A stretch of DNA of 64,000 nucleotides, taken from assembly GCA_019244185.1 (NCBI GenBank), contig JAFATB010000025.1, positions 248,001 to 312,000 of the forward strand, read 5' to 3'. The position numbers were made by a program, and so were the translations under genes. Shown piece after piece: positions 24,904 through 33,058 of this stretch; the first letter of the stretch is position 1, and each line of letters begins with the position of its first letter. The stretch comes from Acidobacteriota bacterium (GTDB lineage: Bacteria; Acidobacteriota; Thermoanaerobaculia; Gp7-AA8). The notes under the pieces were generated by a model, which did not search any database, was not told where the DNA came from, and saw only the letters and a list, made by a program, of their open reading frames with translations.

Positions 24904-24919
24904 TGGCAAAGCCGTTGCT
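24904..24919 (+). promoter_or_regulatory. Sigma-54-like (-24/-12) promoter before cphA
   Basis: TTGGCAAAGCCGTTGCT at 24903-24919 matches the RpoN consensus at the key positions: GG at 24905-24906 and GC at 24917-24918, exactly 10 bases apart, with TTGCT at the -12 side. It lies 52 bases before the cphA ATG. Nitrogen control of cyanophycin synthesis would make sense. The match could be chance in GC-rich DNA. Confidence 0.5.
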
Positions 24920-24970
24920 CGTCTCGCGCGAGGGAGAACGCCCACACTTTCATCGCGGGTCAAGAATCAC

Positions 24971-27625
24971 ATGTCCGACCAACCGTTCCGGATCGTCGTA
25001 CTGGAGAGGCTCGCCCTGATGGGGCCGAACCTCTACGCCCACCGCCCCTGCATCAAGTGGAAGATCGACATCGGCGCGTTCGAAGAACGTCCGACGAACA
25101 CGATCCCCGGCTTCGCGGAAGCGATCGAGCGCCTGCTGCCGTCGCTCGAAGAGCACCGCTGCTCCGAGGGCGTGCGCGGCGGCTTTTTCTCCCGGCTCGA
25201 AGAAGGCACGTGGCTCGGGCACGTGATGGAGCACGTCGCCCTAGGCCTGCAGAACGTCATCGGCATCGACGCGGGCTTCGGCCGCGCGCGCGACGGCGGC
25301 GGCTACGGCATCTACAACGTCATCTACGAATGTGAAGAGCGCGAGACCGGCATCGCCGCGGGCGAGATCGCCATCGAGATGATCGAGACGCTCGTCGCCG
25401 GCGCGACGTTCCCGCTCGACGAACACCTCGCGCGCCTCCGCCGCATCTACGACCGCAATTCGCTCGGACCGTCGACGCGCGCGATCGTCGACGCCGCCGT
25501 GCGCCGCGGCATTCCGTACATGCGCCTCGACGAGTGGAACCTCGTGCAGCTCGGCTACGGCGCGAACGCGAAGAAGATTCAGGCCACCATCGCCTCGACC
25601 ACGCGCTACCTCGGCGTCGACATCGCCGGCGACAAGGACAAGACCAAAGCGATCCTCGGCTTTCACGGCGTGCCCGTGCCGTCCGGCGACTACACGCGCC
25701 ACGTCGACGAGGCGCTGCGCATCGCGAACCGCATCGGCTGGCCGGTCGTGGTCAAGCCGCTCGACGCCTCGCAGGGACGCGGCATCGTCACCAACATCCG
25801 CAACGAGGAAGAGCTGCGCATCGCCTTCGATGACGCCAAGCAATACCGCTCGTCGGTCATCGTCGAGCGCTTTCTCGCGGGCCGCGACTTCCGCATGCTC
25901 GTCATCGATAACCGCTTCATCGCCGCGGCCGAACGCGTGCCCGCGCACGTCATCGGCAACGGCACGCATACCGTCGCCGAGCTCGTCGACCTCGCGAACC
26001 ACGATCCGCGCCGCGGCGAAGGACACGAGAAGGTGCTGACGAAGATCAAGATCGACGACAGCACGCATCGCCTGCTCGCGCTGCGCGGACTCTCGCTCGA
26101 CGCCGTTCCCGAACGCGACCGCGTCGTCGAGCTGAAGACCACCGCGAACCTCTCCACCGGCGGCACGTCCATCGACGTGACCGACCGCGTGCATCCGGCG
26201 AACATCGAGCTCGCCGAGCGCATCGCCTGTCTCGTCGGCCTCGACATCTGCGGCATCGACATCGTCGCGCCCGACCTCGAAACGCCGCTGATCGAAAACG
26301 ACGGTGGTGTCGTCGAGGTGAACGCGGCGCCGGGATTCCGCATGCATCTCGCGCCGACGATCGGCAAGCCGCGCCCGGTCGGCGAAGCGGTCGTGGACAT
26401 GCTCTTCCCGCCGGGCACCGAGTCGCGCATCCCGATCATCACCATCACCGGCACGAACGGCAAAACGACCACCGCGCGCCTCTGCGCGCACATCGCCAAG
26501 ATGGCCGGCAAGAGCGTCGGCCTCACGACGAGCGACGGCATCTACATCCGCAATCAGCTCGTGCAGAAAGGCGACACGACCGGTCCCGCGTCCGCGCAGG
26601 TGGTGCTGCGCGATCCGTCCGTGAATTTCGCGGTGCTCGAGACCGCGCGCGGCGGCATCCTCCGCGCCGGCGTCGCCTACGACTGGTCGAACGCCGCCGT
26701 CGTGACGAACATCGCCGAAGACCACCTCGGCCTCAAGGACATCAACACGCTCGAAGATCTCGCGCACGTGAAGGCGGTGACCGTCGAGCGCGTCGAGCCG
26801 CAGGGCTACGCGATTCTCAACGCGGAAGACGACATGACGCCGGTCATCCGCAAGCACGCCGACTGTCGCCTCGCGTTCTTCTCGCTCGATCCGAACAACG
26901 CCGTCTTCCGCACGCACGTCGACGAGAACGGCCTCGGCGCCACGATCGAGAACGGCTGGCTGATGCTGTACGAAAACGGCCTGCGCGTGCCGCTCTGCGA
27001 ACAGCAGCGCGTGCCGATCGCCTTCGGCGGCAAGGCGCGCTTCAACCTCGCCAACGCGCTCGCGGCCGTGCTGGCGACGGTCGCGACGAACATTCACGTG
27101 AGCGACATCGTCACCGGCCTGCAGTCGTTCTTCCATTCGCCCGACACCACGCCGGGCCGTCTCAACGTGATCGAGTTCGACGGCTTCAGCGTGATGATCG
27201 ACTACGCGCACAACGCGCACGGCCTCCGCGCCGTCAGCGAGTTCGCGCAGGCGATGCGCCGCGGCCGGCTCGTCTGCGTCGTCGGGCTTCCCGGCGACCG
27301 CCGCGACGCCGACATCCGCGAGGCCGCCCGCGTCGTCGGCCGCGCGTTCGATCGCGTGATCGTGCGCGACGACATCGATCTCCGCGGACGCAAACCGGGC
27401 GAGGTCGCGAAGCTGATCCGCGAAGGTCTCGTCGCCGCCGGACTGCGCGAGTCCGACATCATCGACGAACCGGAGGAGGCGGATGCCATCGCGCTCGCCG
27501 TGCGCACCGCCGAGTCGGGCGATCTCATCGTCTACATCGCCGACAAGCCGGAGCTCGCCGCGCAGTTCGTGGCCAGCCTGCGCCAGGCCGCGCCGTCCGC
27601 CGCCGCGCTCTCGCCAGCATCCTGA
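24971..27625 (+). CDS. cphA: Cyanophycin synthetase
   Basis: Makes cyanophycin, a poly-Asp backbone with Arg side chains, using two ATP per Asp-Arg unit in the cytoplasm. The 884-residue length is normal. The N-terminal domain (RIVVLERLALMGPNLYAHRP) is typical; an ATP-grasp domain spans about 200-470 (VVVKPLDASQGRGIVTNIRN; ENDGGVVEVNAAPGFRMH), and the Mur-ligase-like domain begins at ITGTNGKTTT near residue 492 and ends near 860. All three modules look intact. ATG 24971 is chosen for the N-terminal match; the frame is open to 24875. It heads cphA-iadA-cphB with spacings of 2 and -4 bases, and a sigma-54-like box lies upstream. Confidence 0.97.
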   Translation: MSDQPFRIVVLERLALMGPNLYAHRPCIKWKIDIGAFEERPTNTIPGFAEAIERLLPSLEEHRCSEGVRGGFFSRLEEGTWLGHVMEHVALGLQNVIGIDAGFGRARDGGGYGIYNVIYECEERETGIAAGEIAIEMIETLVAGATFPLDEHLARLRRIYDRNSLGPSTRAIVDAAVRRGIPYMRLDEWNLVQLGYGANAKKIQATIASTTRYLGVDIAGDKDKTKAILGFHGVPVPSGDYTRHVDEALRIANRIGWPVVVKPLDASQGRGIVTNIRNEEELRIAFDDAKQYRSSVIVERFLAGRDFRMLVIDNRFIAAAERVPAHVIGNGTHTVAELVDLANHDPRRGEGHEKVLTKIKIDDSTHRLLALRGLSLDAVPERDRVVELKTTANLSTGGTSIDVTDRVHPANIELAERIACLVGLDICGIDIVAPDLETPLIENDGGVVEVNAAPGFRMHLAPTIGKPRPVGEAVVDMLFPPGTESRIPIITITGTNGKTTTARLCAHIAKMAGKSVGLTTSDGIYIRNQLVQKGDTTGPASAQVVLRDPSVNFAVLETARGGILRAGVAYDWSNAAVVTNIAEDHLGLKDINTLEDLAHVKAVTVERVEPQGYAILNAEDDMTPVIRKHADCRLAFFSLDPNNAVFRTHVDENGLGATIENGWLMLYENGLRVPLCEQQRVPIAFGGKARFNLANALAAVLATVATNIHVSDIVTGLQSFFHSPDTTPGRLNVIEFDGFSVMIDYAHNAHGLRAVSEFAQAMRRGRLVCVVGLPGDRRDADIREAARVVGRAFDRVIVRDDIDLRGRKPGEVAKLIREGLVAAGLRESDIIDEPEEADAIALAVRTAESGDLIVYIADKPELAAQFVASLRQAAPSAAALSPAS

Positions 27626-27627
27626 AC

Positions 27628-28668
27628 ATGCTGGTCGTCACGAACGCCGATCTGTACGATCCCGCGCCGCGCGGCCGCACGACGATCGTCGCCGCCGGCG
27701 GCCGCATCGAGAAAATCGGCGAGCTCGACGCCCGCGAGCTCGCCCGCAATCTCGACTGCACGATCGTCGACGCCTCCGGCTGCATCGTCACGCCCGGCCT
27801 CATCGATCCGCACACGCATCTCATCGGCGGCAGCGGCGAGAAAGGCTTCGCGTCCGCGTCCGCACCGATCGACGCATCGGAGCTGCTCGCGAACGGCATC
27901 ACCACCGTCGCCGGTCTCCTCGGCACCGACACGACGACGAAGACGCTTCCCGCGCTCCTCGCGCGCGTCAAAGCGCTGCGCGAGCGCGGCGTCAACGCGC
28001 ACATGTGGACCGGCGGCTACGACGCGCGATTTCTCACGACGAGCGTCCGCGACGACATCATCCTCATCGACGAGATCATCGGCGCCGGCGAGATCGCCAT
28101 CGCGGATCGCCGCGGCGCGCATTTCGACGCGCGCACCCTCGCCCGCCTCGCCAGCGACTGCTACATCGCCGGCACGCTCACCGGCAAAGCCGGCGTGCTG
28201 CACCTGCACACTGGCGAGCTCGCCGAGAAGCTCTCGATCGTCCGCGACGTGCTCGCGTTCGGCGTTCCCACCGCGACGCTCTATCCGACGCACGTGAATC
28301 GCAACGACGCGCTGTTCGCCGACGCGATCGCGCTGACGCGCGACGGCGTCACCGTCGACTGCGACGTCGTCGAGGAAGATCTCGTGCGCTGGCTGCGCGC
28401 GTTCGACGGCGACCGCACGCGCCTCACGATCTCGACCGACGCGCCGATCGGCCGCGTCGGCGCGCTGCTCGAACAGCTCCGCGCCGCCATGCGCGACGCG
28501 TCGTGGCCGCGCGAAGACGTGCTCGCGCTCGCGACGCGCAACCCGGCACGCGTGCTGAACCTCCGCGATGCCGGCGTCGTCGCGGAAGGCAACCGCGCCG
28601 ACCTGCTGCTGCTCGACGCGCAGACGTACGAGCTGCGGCACACGATCGCGGGAGGAGTGCTGCAGTGA
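27628..28668 (+). CDS. iadA: Isoaspartyl (beta-aspartyl) dipeptidase
   Basis: A 346-residue amidohydrolase that splits beta-Asp dipeptides, here most likely beta-Asp-Arg released by cyanophycinase. Metal ligands are in the usual places: HTH in DPHTHLIGG near 66-68, a Lys in LTGKAGVLHLHTG near 190 that would be carboxylated, two later His (HLH, PTHVNR), and the catalytic Asp in STDAPIGR near 272. The C-terminal return strand GNRADLLLLD is typical. It starts 2 bases after the cphA stop and its TGA overlaps the GTG of cphB. Together the three genes form a storage and recycling unit. Confidence 0.93.
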   Translation: MLVVTNADLYDPAPRGRTTIVAAGGRIEKIGELDARELARNLDCTIVDASGCIVTPGLIDPHTHLIGGSGEKGFASASAPIDASELLANGITTVAGLLGTDTTTKTLPALLARVKALRERGVNAHMWTGGYDARFLTTSVRDDIILIDEIIGAGEIAIADRRGAHFDARTLARLASDCYIAGTLTGKAGVLHLHTGELAEKLSIVRDVLAFGVPTATLYPTHVNRNDALFADAIALTRDGVTVDCDVVEEDLVRWLRAFDGDRTRLTISTDAPIGRVGALLEQLRAAMRDASWPREDVLALATRNPARVLNLRDAGVVAEGNRADLLLLDAQTYELRHTIAGGVLQ

Positions 28669-29534
28669 CGACGAAACGCAAAACGAGCTACGACCGCGCG
28701 GAGCGGAAGATCGGCCGCCTCCTCGTCATCGGCGGCAACGAGGACAAGGACGAGGACAGCATGACGATCCTCCCGCACTTTGTGAAGATGTGCGGCGGCA
28801 AACGCGCGCGCATCCTCGTCTGCGGCACGCCCTCCAAAGAAGTCGAAGAGAAGGAACGCACCTACCGGAAGCTCTTTGAGAAGATCGGCGTCGCGGAAGT
28901 CATGGAGCCCGACGTCACGCGCCGCTACGACGGCGACAACGAGGAGCTCGTCGAGATGGTCCGTCGCGCCACCGGCGTCTTCTTCACCGGCGGCGATCAG
29001 CTGCGCCTCACCGCCATCGTCGCCGGCACGCCGTTCGGCAACGAGATCCGCCACCGCGTGTTCAACGAAGGTCTCGTCGCCGGCGGCACGAGCGCCGGCG
29101 CCGCCGCGATGAGCTCGACGATGATCATCAGCGGCAATTCGAAAGGCACCGTGCGCCGCGCCGACGTCGGCCTCGCTCCGGGCCTCGGCTACTGGCGCGA
29201 TACCGTCGTCGACACGCACTTCGCGCAGCGCGGCCGCGTGAGCCGCATGCTGGTGATCTTCGCGCACAACCCGCAGATCCTCGGCGTCGGCATCGATGAA
29301 GACACCGCCGTCGAGGTCCACCCCGGCGAGCGCTTCACCGTCATCGGCAACGGCGCCGTCTTCGTCTTCGACGGCACCGTCACGTACTCGAACGCGCCCG
29401 ACGCCGGCGATGACGACGTCCTCGCCATGACCGACTCGATGATGCACGTCCTCCCCGCCGGCTACAGCTTCGACCTTCGCACGAAACGCCCGATCCTGCC
29501 GAACGGCGAGATCGTGCCGGCGAAGGCGAGCTGA
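28665..29534 (+). CDS. cphB: Cyanophycinase
   Basis: A 289-residue serine exopeptidase of family S51 that releases beta-Asp-Arg from cyanophycin. The nucleophile is Ser143 in GTSAGAAA, with supporting motifs LLVIGGNEDKDED near 19-31, FFTGGDQLRLT near 107-117 and DTHFAQRGRVSRML near 185-198. GTG 28665 is chosen: it overlaps the iadA stop (GTGA) and GGAGGAG lies 8 bases upstream. No signal peptide, so it acts on cytoplasmic granules. A second, divergent cyanophycinase lies at 31217-31951. A perfect hairpin follows 6 bases after the stop. Confidence 0.95.
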   Translation: MTTKRKTSYDRAERKIGRLLVIGGNEDKDEDSMTILPHFVKMCGGKRARILVCGTPSKEVEEKERTYRKLFEKIGVAEVMEPDVTRRYDGDNEELVEMVRRATGVFFTGGDQLRLTAIVAGTPFGNEIRHRVFNEGLVAGGTSAGAAAMSSTMIISGNSKGTVRRADVGLAPGLGYWRDTVVDTHFAQRGRVSRMLVIFAHNPQILGVGIDEDTAVEVHPGERFTVIGNGAVFVFDGTVTYSNAPDAGDDDVLAMTDSMMHVLPAGYSFDLRTKRPILPNGEIVPAKAS

Positions 29535-29539
29535 CGCGG

Positions 29540-29561
29540 GACGGACGCAAACGCGTCCGTC
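29540..29561. terminator. Strong hairpin between convergent cphB and FAD oxidoreductase genes
   Basis: GACGGACGC AAAC GCGTCCGTC: a perfect 9-bp stem with 4-base loop, starting 6 bases after the cphB stop and ending in the stop codon of the convergent gene. It probably ends transcription from both sides, though neither flank has a clear T run. Confidence 0.6.
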
Positions 29562-31038
29562 ACCGCCGCGGAATGCCCATCGGGAAGTCGAACAGTTTCT
29601 TCGGGTCGTAGCGCGTTTTGATGTCGCGCAGCCGGTCGAAGTTGTCTCCGTAGTACTCCTTCATCAGCTCGACAGGGTCGGTGGTGTCGACGCGATCGCG
29701 GTCGGGAAAGTTGATGAACGCACCGTCGGTCAACAGTTTCATGCCGTCGCGAAACCGATTCACCCACTCGCAGCACTTCGCATCGAGATCGGGCGTGTTC
29801 CACCACGCCTGGTACTGGATGAGGAACGGCTTGCGCCGGTAGGCGAAGGAGCTCCACGTGTCGCGGTTGCGGTCTTCGTCGTTGCGCACGACGCCGCCGA
29901 GGGAGTGAAGGCTGACGTAGCGGCGAGCGTTGGGGAGCGAGGTGGCGTTGATGCGCGTGACGAGCTCATAGCGTCCGGCTGTTTGATCGAAGTTGTCGAC
30001 CGGATAGGCGGACGAGATCTTGTGGCGGAAGAAGGAACCGTTGCACGTGTTGCCGAGATCGACGCCGTCCTGCTGCGGAGGACCTGCCTGGTATTCCGCG
30101 GGCGTGAAGAAGTTTCTCGGTGCCGGGCGCGGATCGGGCGGCCACGTCGCAATGGTCTGACAGGAGAAGTTTCCGATGCTGAACGTCGTCGGCAGCAGGC
30201 GCTTCAGGTTCTCGATGAGCTCGGGCTTGGCGCCGATGAAGTTTCCCTGGATGAGCGTCGGCTGGTCGATCGGTTCCGTGCCCGGAGCGATGAGGCGGCA
30301 GAACGTCGTCAGCCGGTATTCATCGTCGTCCGGGAAGCAGAGCCACTCCTCCAGCACATCGGACATGCGCCTACGATCCGGCCAGGTCATGGTGAATTGG
30401 GTGATGAATCTCTGCTGGTTGCCGATGCCGTACTTGTACGGCGGCACCTTGAACGTGAATTCCGTGGCGATGCCGAAGTTCCCGCCGCCTCCCCCGCAGA
30501 CGGCCCAGAAGAGGTCGTGGTTCGGATCGTCCGCGGCGCCCTTGACGGTCGTCATCGTGAAGGCGTCCGTTTTCGCGTCGTAGATCGCCATGCGGAACTG
30601 AGCCACCGAGTCGCACGTGAGGCCGGCGGCGCGGCTGAAGAGTCCCCATCCGCCGCCCTGCACCAACCCGCCGACGTGTACGTCACGACACGCGCCGCCG
30701 GGAAAGATGAAGCCGTACGGCAGCACCGTGTCGTAGATGTCGCCGAGCCGCGCACCGGCGCCGACGGTGACCAACGACTTGTCCGCATCGACGATGATCC
30801 GCCTCAGGCTCGAGACGTCGATCATCCAGACGTCGTCGCCGGAGCACATCCCCTCGTGATGATGTCCGCCCGCGCGCACGCGGATGCCGCAGTGTTCTGC
30901 GCGCGCTTTGGCGATGGCGTCGAGGACATCCTGCTCGCTGTCGCAGAACGCGATCGCCTTCGGCTTGTAATCGATGCGCGCATTCGAGATGCGCCGGTCG
31001 CAGTCGTAGCCGTTCTCTCCCTTGCGGACGATGCGCAT
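29560..31038 (-). CDS. FAD-linked oxidoreductase, berberine-bridge-enzyme type
   Basis: A 492-residue flavoprotein of the PCMH/BBE family. The FAD-binding half has RVRAGGHHHEG at 53-63 and GGACRDVHVGGLVQGGGWG at 114-132. His59 and Cys117 are in the positions used for bicovalent FAD attachment in this family, about 58 residues apart. The C-terminal DPKKLFDFPMGI is the BBE domain ending. Such enzymes oxidise alcohols, sugars or alkaloid-like compounds using oxygen. No signal peptide is seen. ATG 31038 has GGAGGAGGA upstream. It sits between the two cyanophycinase genes, but a role in cyanophycin is not supported. Confidence 0.88.
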   Translation of the reverse strand: MRIVRKGENGYDCDRRISNARIDYKPKAIAFCDSEQDVLDAIAKARAEHCGIRVRAGGHHHEGMCSGDDVWMIDVSSLRRIIVDADKSLVTVGAGARLGDIYDTVLPYGFIFPGGACRDVHVGGLVQGGGWGLFSRAAGLTCDSVAQFRMAIYDAKTDAFTMTTVKGAADDPNHDLFWAVCGGGGGNFGIATEFTFKVPPYKYGIGNQQRFITQFTMTWPDRRRMSDVLEEWLCFPDDDEYRLTTFCRLIAPGTEPIDQPTLIQGNFIGAKPELIENLKRLLPTTFSIGNFSCQTIATWPPDPRPAPRNFFTPAEYQAGPPQQDGVDLGNTCNGSFFRHKISSAYPVDNFDQTAGRYELVTRINATSLPNARRYVSLHSLGGVVRNDEDRNRDTWSSFAYRRKPFLIQYQAWWNTPDLDAKCCEWVNRFRDGMKLLTDGAFINFPDRDRVDTTDPVELMKEYYGDNFDRLRDIKTRYDPKKLFDFPMGIPRR

Positions 31039-31134
31039 GCAGTCCTCCTCCTCAGTCGCAACCCTTCGTGGAAGGCCATAGCCTAGCCGGAGGTGCGTCT
31101 GGGAGGAAGGACATTCTTCCGGGGTCCATTCAGG

Positions 31135-31199
31135 GCAGCCGCACGTGCAAACCGGCTATGCCCTTGAGCGCAGCCGGCCGCGCCGGCCCGCCGGAGGCG
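31135..31199 (+). repeat. Single copy of dispersed GC-rich palindromic element
   Basis: Matches the inner and outer parts of the inverted-repeat copy at 16944-17007 (as its reverse complement). GCAGCCGCACGTGC is identical over 14 bases, GGCTATGCCCT over 11, and the last 25 bases, ending CGCCGGCCCGCCGGAGGC, differ at two positions. The only free variation is a 5-base segment after GCACGTGC. It lies between two minus-strand genes. Being alone here shows that the unit of repetition is one arm, about 65 bases. Confidence 0.75.
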
Positions 31200-31216
31200 C
31201 TCACGGTCGTCCGTCG

Positions 31217-31951
31217 CTAGTCAGCCACGAACTTCGCGCCGGGACGCAGGATCTGCAGGCGGTAGGAGCGCGCGTGCGTGTCGGTGAGGCGGTGGTCGGG
31301 ATCGACGATCGTCACCTCGCCCGCGCCTTCGACGGTCACGATGCCGTCGCGGTTCCAGACGATGGCCGTGTTCTCGTCGATGCCGATGCCGGTGAGATGG
31401 TGCGCGTTCGCCGCGTGGATGAGGCGCGACAGGCGGCGGCGCTGGCCGAAGTGCTGATCGATGATCGCATTCGGGATCAGGCCGAGACCTTCATCGAAGG
31501 CGACGTGGTCGACGCCGCGCTTGCGGACGCTGTGGGCGATCATGCGCTCGCTGAGAGCCGACGCTCCGGCGCTCGTGCCGGCGTACACCGCGCCGTCGCG
31601 TACGGCCTCGCGGATCGCGTCGACGCAATCGGCGGCGCGGAGGAACGCCATCAGGCGCACCTGATCGCCGCCGGTGACGAAGATGCCGGTCGCGTTGCGG
31701 ATCGCCTCGCGCTCGTCGTTCGTCACGCCGAGCTCGGCGTGCACGGTGCGGACGTCGGTGGCGCCGAGGCGCGTGAACAGCTGCGTGTAACGCTGCGCGC
31801 GCGCGGCGGGCTCGACGGAGGCAGAGGGAATGATGACGATGCGCGCGTTGGCGCCGCCCGCGCGCGAGACGAAGGCGGAGAGGATCGACGCGCGAGCGAC
31901 ACGCTTGTCCTCATTGCCGCCAATGGCCATGACACACCCGTTTCCGATCAA
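31217..31951 (-). CDS. Second cyanophycinase-like peptidase (S51)
   Basis: A family S51 serine peptidase of about 244 residues, clearly related to cphB at 28665. It keeps AIGGNEDKR, IFVTGGDQVRLM, GTSAGASAL with the nucleophile Ser, and DQHFGQRRRLSRL. It may cut cyanophycin or another beta-aspartyl peptide. The start is uncertain: TTG 31951 keeps the first strand (IGNGCVMAIGG) and lies downstream of a -10-like box; ATG 31930 would cut this strand; TTG 32011 lies upstream of the box. It is divergent from the NADPH oxidoreductase and separated from cphB by the FAD gene, so it is likely regulated apart. Confidence 0.85.
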   Translation of the reverse strand: MIGNGCVMAIGGNEDKRVARASILSAFVSRAGGANARIVIIPSASVEPAARAQRYTQLFTRLGATDVRTVHAELGVTNDEREAIRNATGIFVTGGDQVRLMAFLRAADCVDAIREAVRDGAVYAGTSAGASALSERMIAHSVRKRGVDHVAFDEGLGLIPNAIIDQHFGQRRRLSRLIHAANAHHLTGIGIDENTAIVWNRDGIVTVEGAGEVTIVDPDHRLTDTHARSYRLQILRPGAKFVAD

Positions 31952-31975
31952 TTCTTCCTGGACCAACCTTTCGAC

Positions 31976-31981
31976 ATTGTA
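31976..31981 (-). promoter_or_regulatory. -10-like box before second cyanophycinase
   Basis: TACAAT on the minus strand, in the most AT-rich patch of the divergent gap. A start of transcription about 7 bases downstream would favour translation from TTG 31966, TTG 31951 or ATG 31930. No good -35 box was found. Confidence 0.35.
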
Positions 31982-32029
31982 AATAACGTCTGCCGAAAAG
32001 TGGTATTTCAATTGCGGCAGCGAGTTGCC

Positions 32030-33034
32030 ATGGATCAGCTTCGCATCCTCGTCGTCGCCGGCTCGCAGCGTCGCCAGTACAACTGTCCCGGTGTCGACGG
32101 CAAGGCGCGCACGTTCATGAAGCGCCTCGGCGCGCGTCTCGGAACGCGGTTCGCGATCGACGAGCTCGACCTCGCCAACGTCTACGGCAACGCGCGCATC
32201 CAGCCGTGCAACGCGTGCGTCTCGACCTCGATGGCGCTCTGCTGCTGGCCGTGCAACTGCTACGAGAAAGACAACAAAGAAGAGCCCGATCTGCTGTGGG
32301 ATCTCGACGTCTACGCGCGCCTCGATGAGGCGGACGCGTGGGCGATCGTCGGACCGATCAACTGGTACGCGCCGTCATCGAATCTCAAGGCGATGTTCGA
32401 CCGGCTCGTCTGCATGAACGGCGGCAATCCGCGCGAAGAGCTCATCGAGCACAAGAATCCGGAGCTGGCGATGCAGCTCGAGCACAGCGAGCAATGGACG
32501 GAGCTCAGCCGGAATCATCTCGAAGGTCGCACGGCCGCGTTCTTCTGCTACGGCGATGGCGGAGGCGACGAGCTCGACGAGAGCGGACGTCCGAAGAAGC
32601 TGCGGCACAAGGAATGGTTCGATCCGGATGAGGAACCGTTCGCGAACGATCGCGACGCCTACGCTCCGCTCGTCTGGCAGTGCCGCTACAGCGGCATCGA
32701 AGTGCCGGACGCGTTGTGGCGCTACGAAGAGTTCGGCCACGGCAAACCGTACAGCGACAACCAGGCGGAAGACATCGAGGCGCAGACGTTCGGCGCGTTC
32801 GACGCGTGGACCGACGCGCTCGCGGAGCATGTCGCCGCGAAGGGCAAAGTCCCCCCGGGACGCTGGCGCGCGGCCGGCTACGAGCCGCCGAAGCATCGCT
32901 TCGCCGATCTCAAGCTCGCGTGGCGGGACCGGCGGATGCGCGCCGGACATCCGCCGCACGGCAGTTCCCCCGAGGCGCAACAGGAGCGCGGGCTCAACGA
33001 CGACGTCACGTGGCGGCCGAAAGCCGGCTCGTGA
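32030..33034 (+). CDS. NAD(P)H-dependent flavodoxin-like oxidoreductase
   Basis: A 334-residue protein with an N-terminal flavodoxin-like fold. ILVVAGSQRRQYNCPGVDGK at 6-25 is the FMN phosphate loop region, and IVGPINWYAPSSNLKAMFDR near 105-124 is the typical second FMN contact of NADPH-dependent FMN reductases. A Cys-rich stretch, QPCNACVSTSMALCCWPCNC, near 58-77 is unusual and could bind a metal or cluster. The last 100 residues are charged and without recognised domain. ATG 32030 is chosen by the family start; the frame is open to 31145 across a repeat. Substrate unknown. Confidence 0.8.
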   Translation: MDQLRILVVAGSQRRQYNCPGVDGKARTFMKRLGARLGTRFAIDELDLANVYGNARIQPCNACVSTSMALCCWPCNCYEKDNKEEPDLLWDLDVYARLDEADAWAIVGPINWYAPSSNLKAMFDRLVCMNGGNPREELIEHKNPELAMQLEHSEQWTELSRNHLEGRTAAFFCYGDGGGDELDESGRPKKLRHKEWFDPDEEPFANDRDAYAPLVWQCRYSGIEVPDALWRYEEFGHGKPYSDNQAEDIEAQTFGAFDAWTDALAEHVAAKGKVPPGRWRAAGYEPPKHRFADLKLAWRDRRMRAGHPPHGSSPEAQQERGLNDDVTWRPKAGS

Positions 33035-33058
33035 CGCGCTGCGCCGCACGACGACGCA

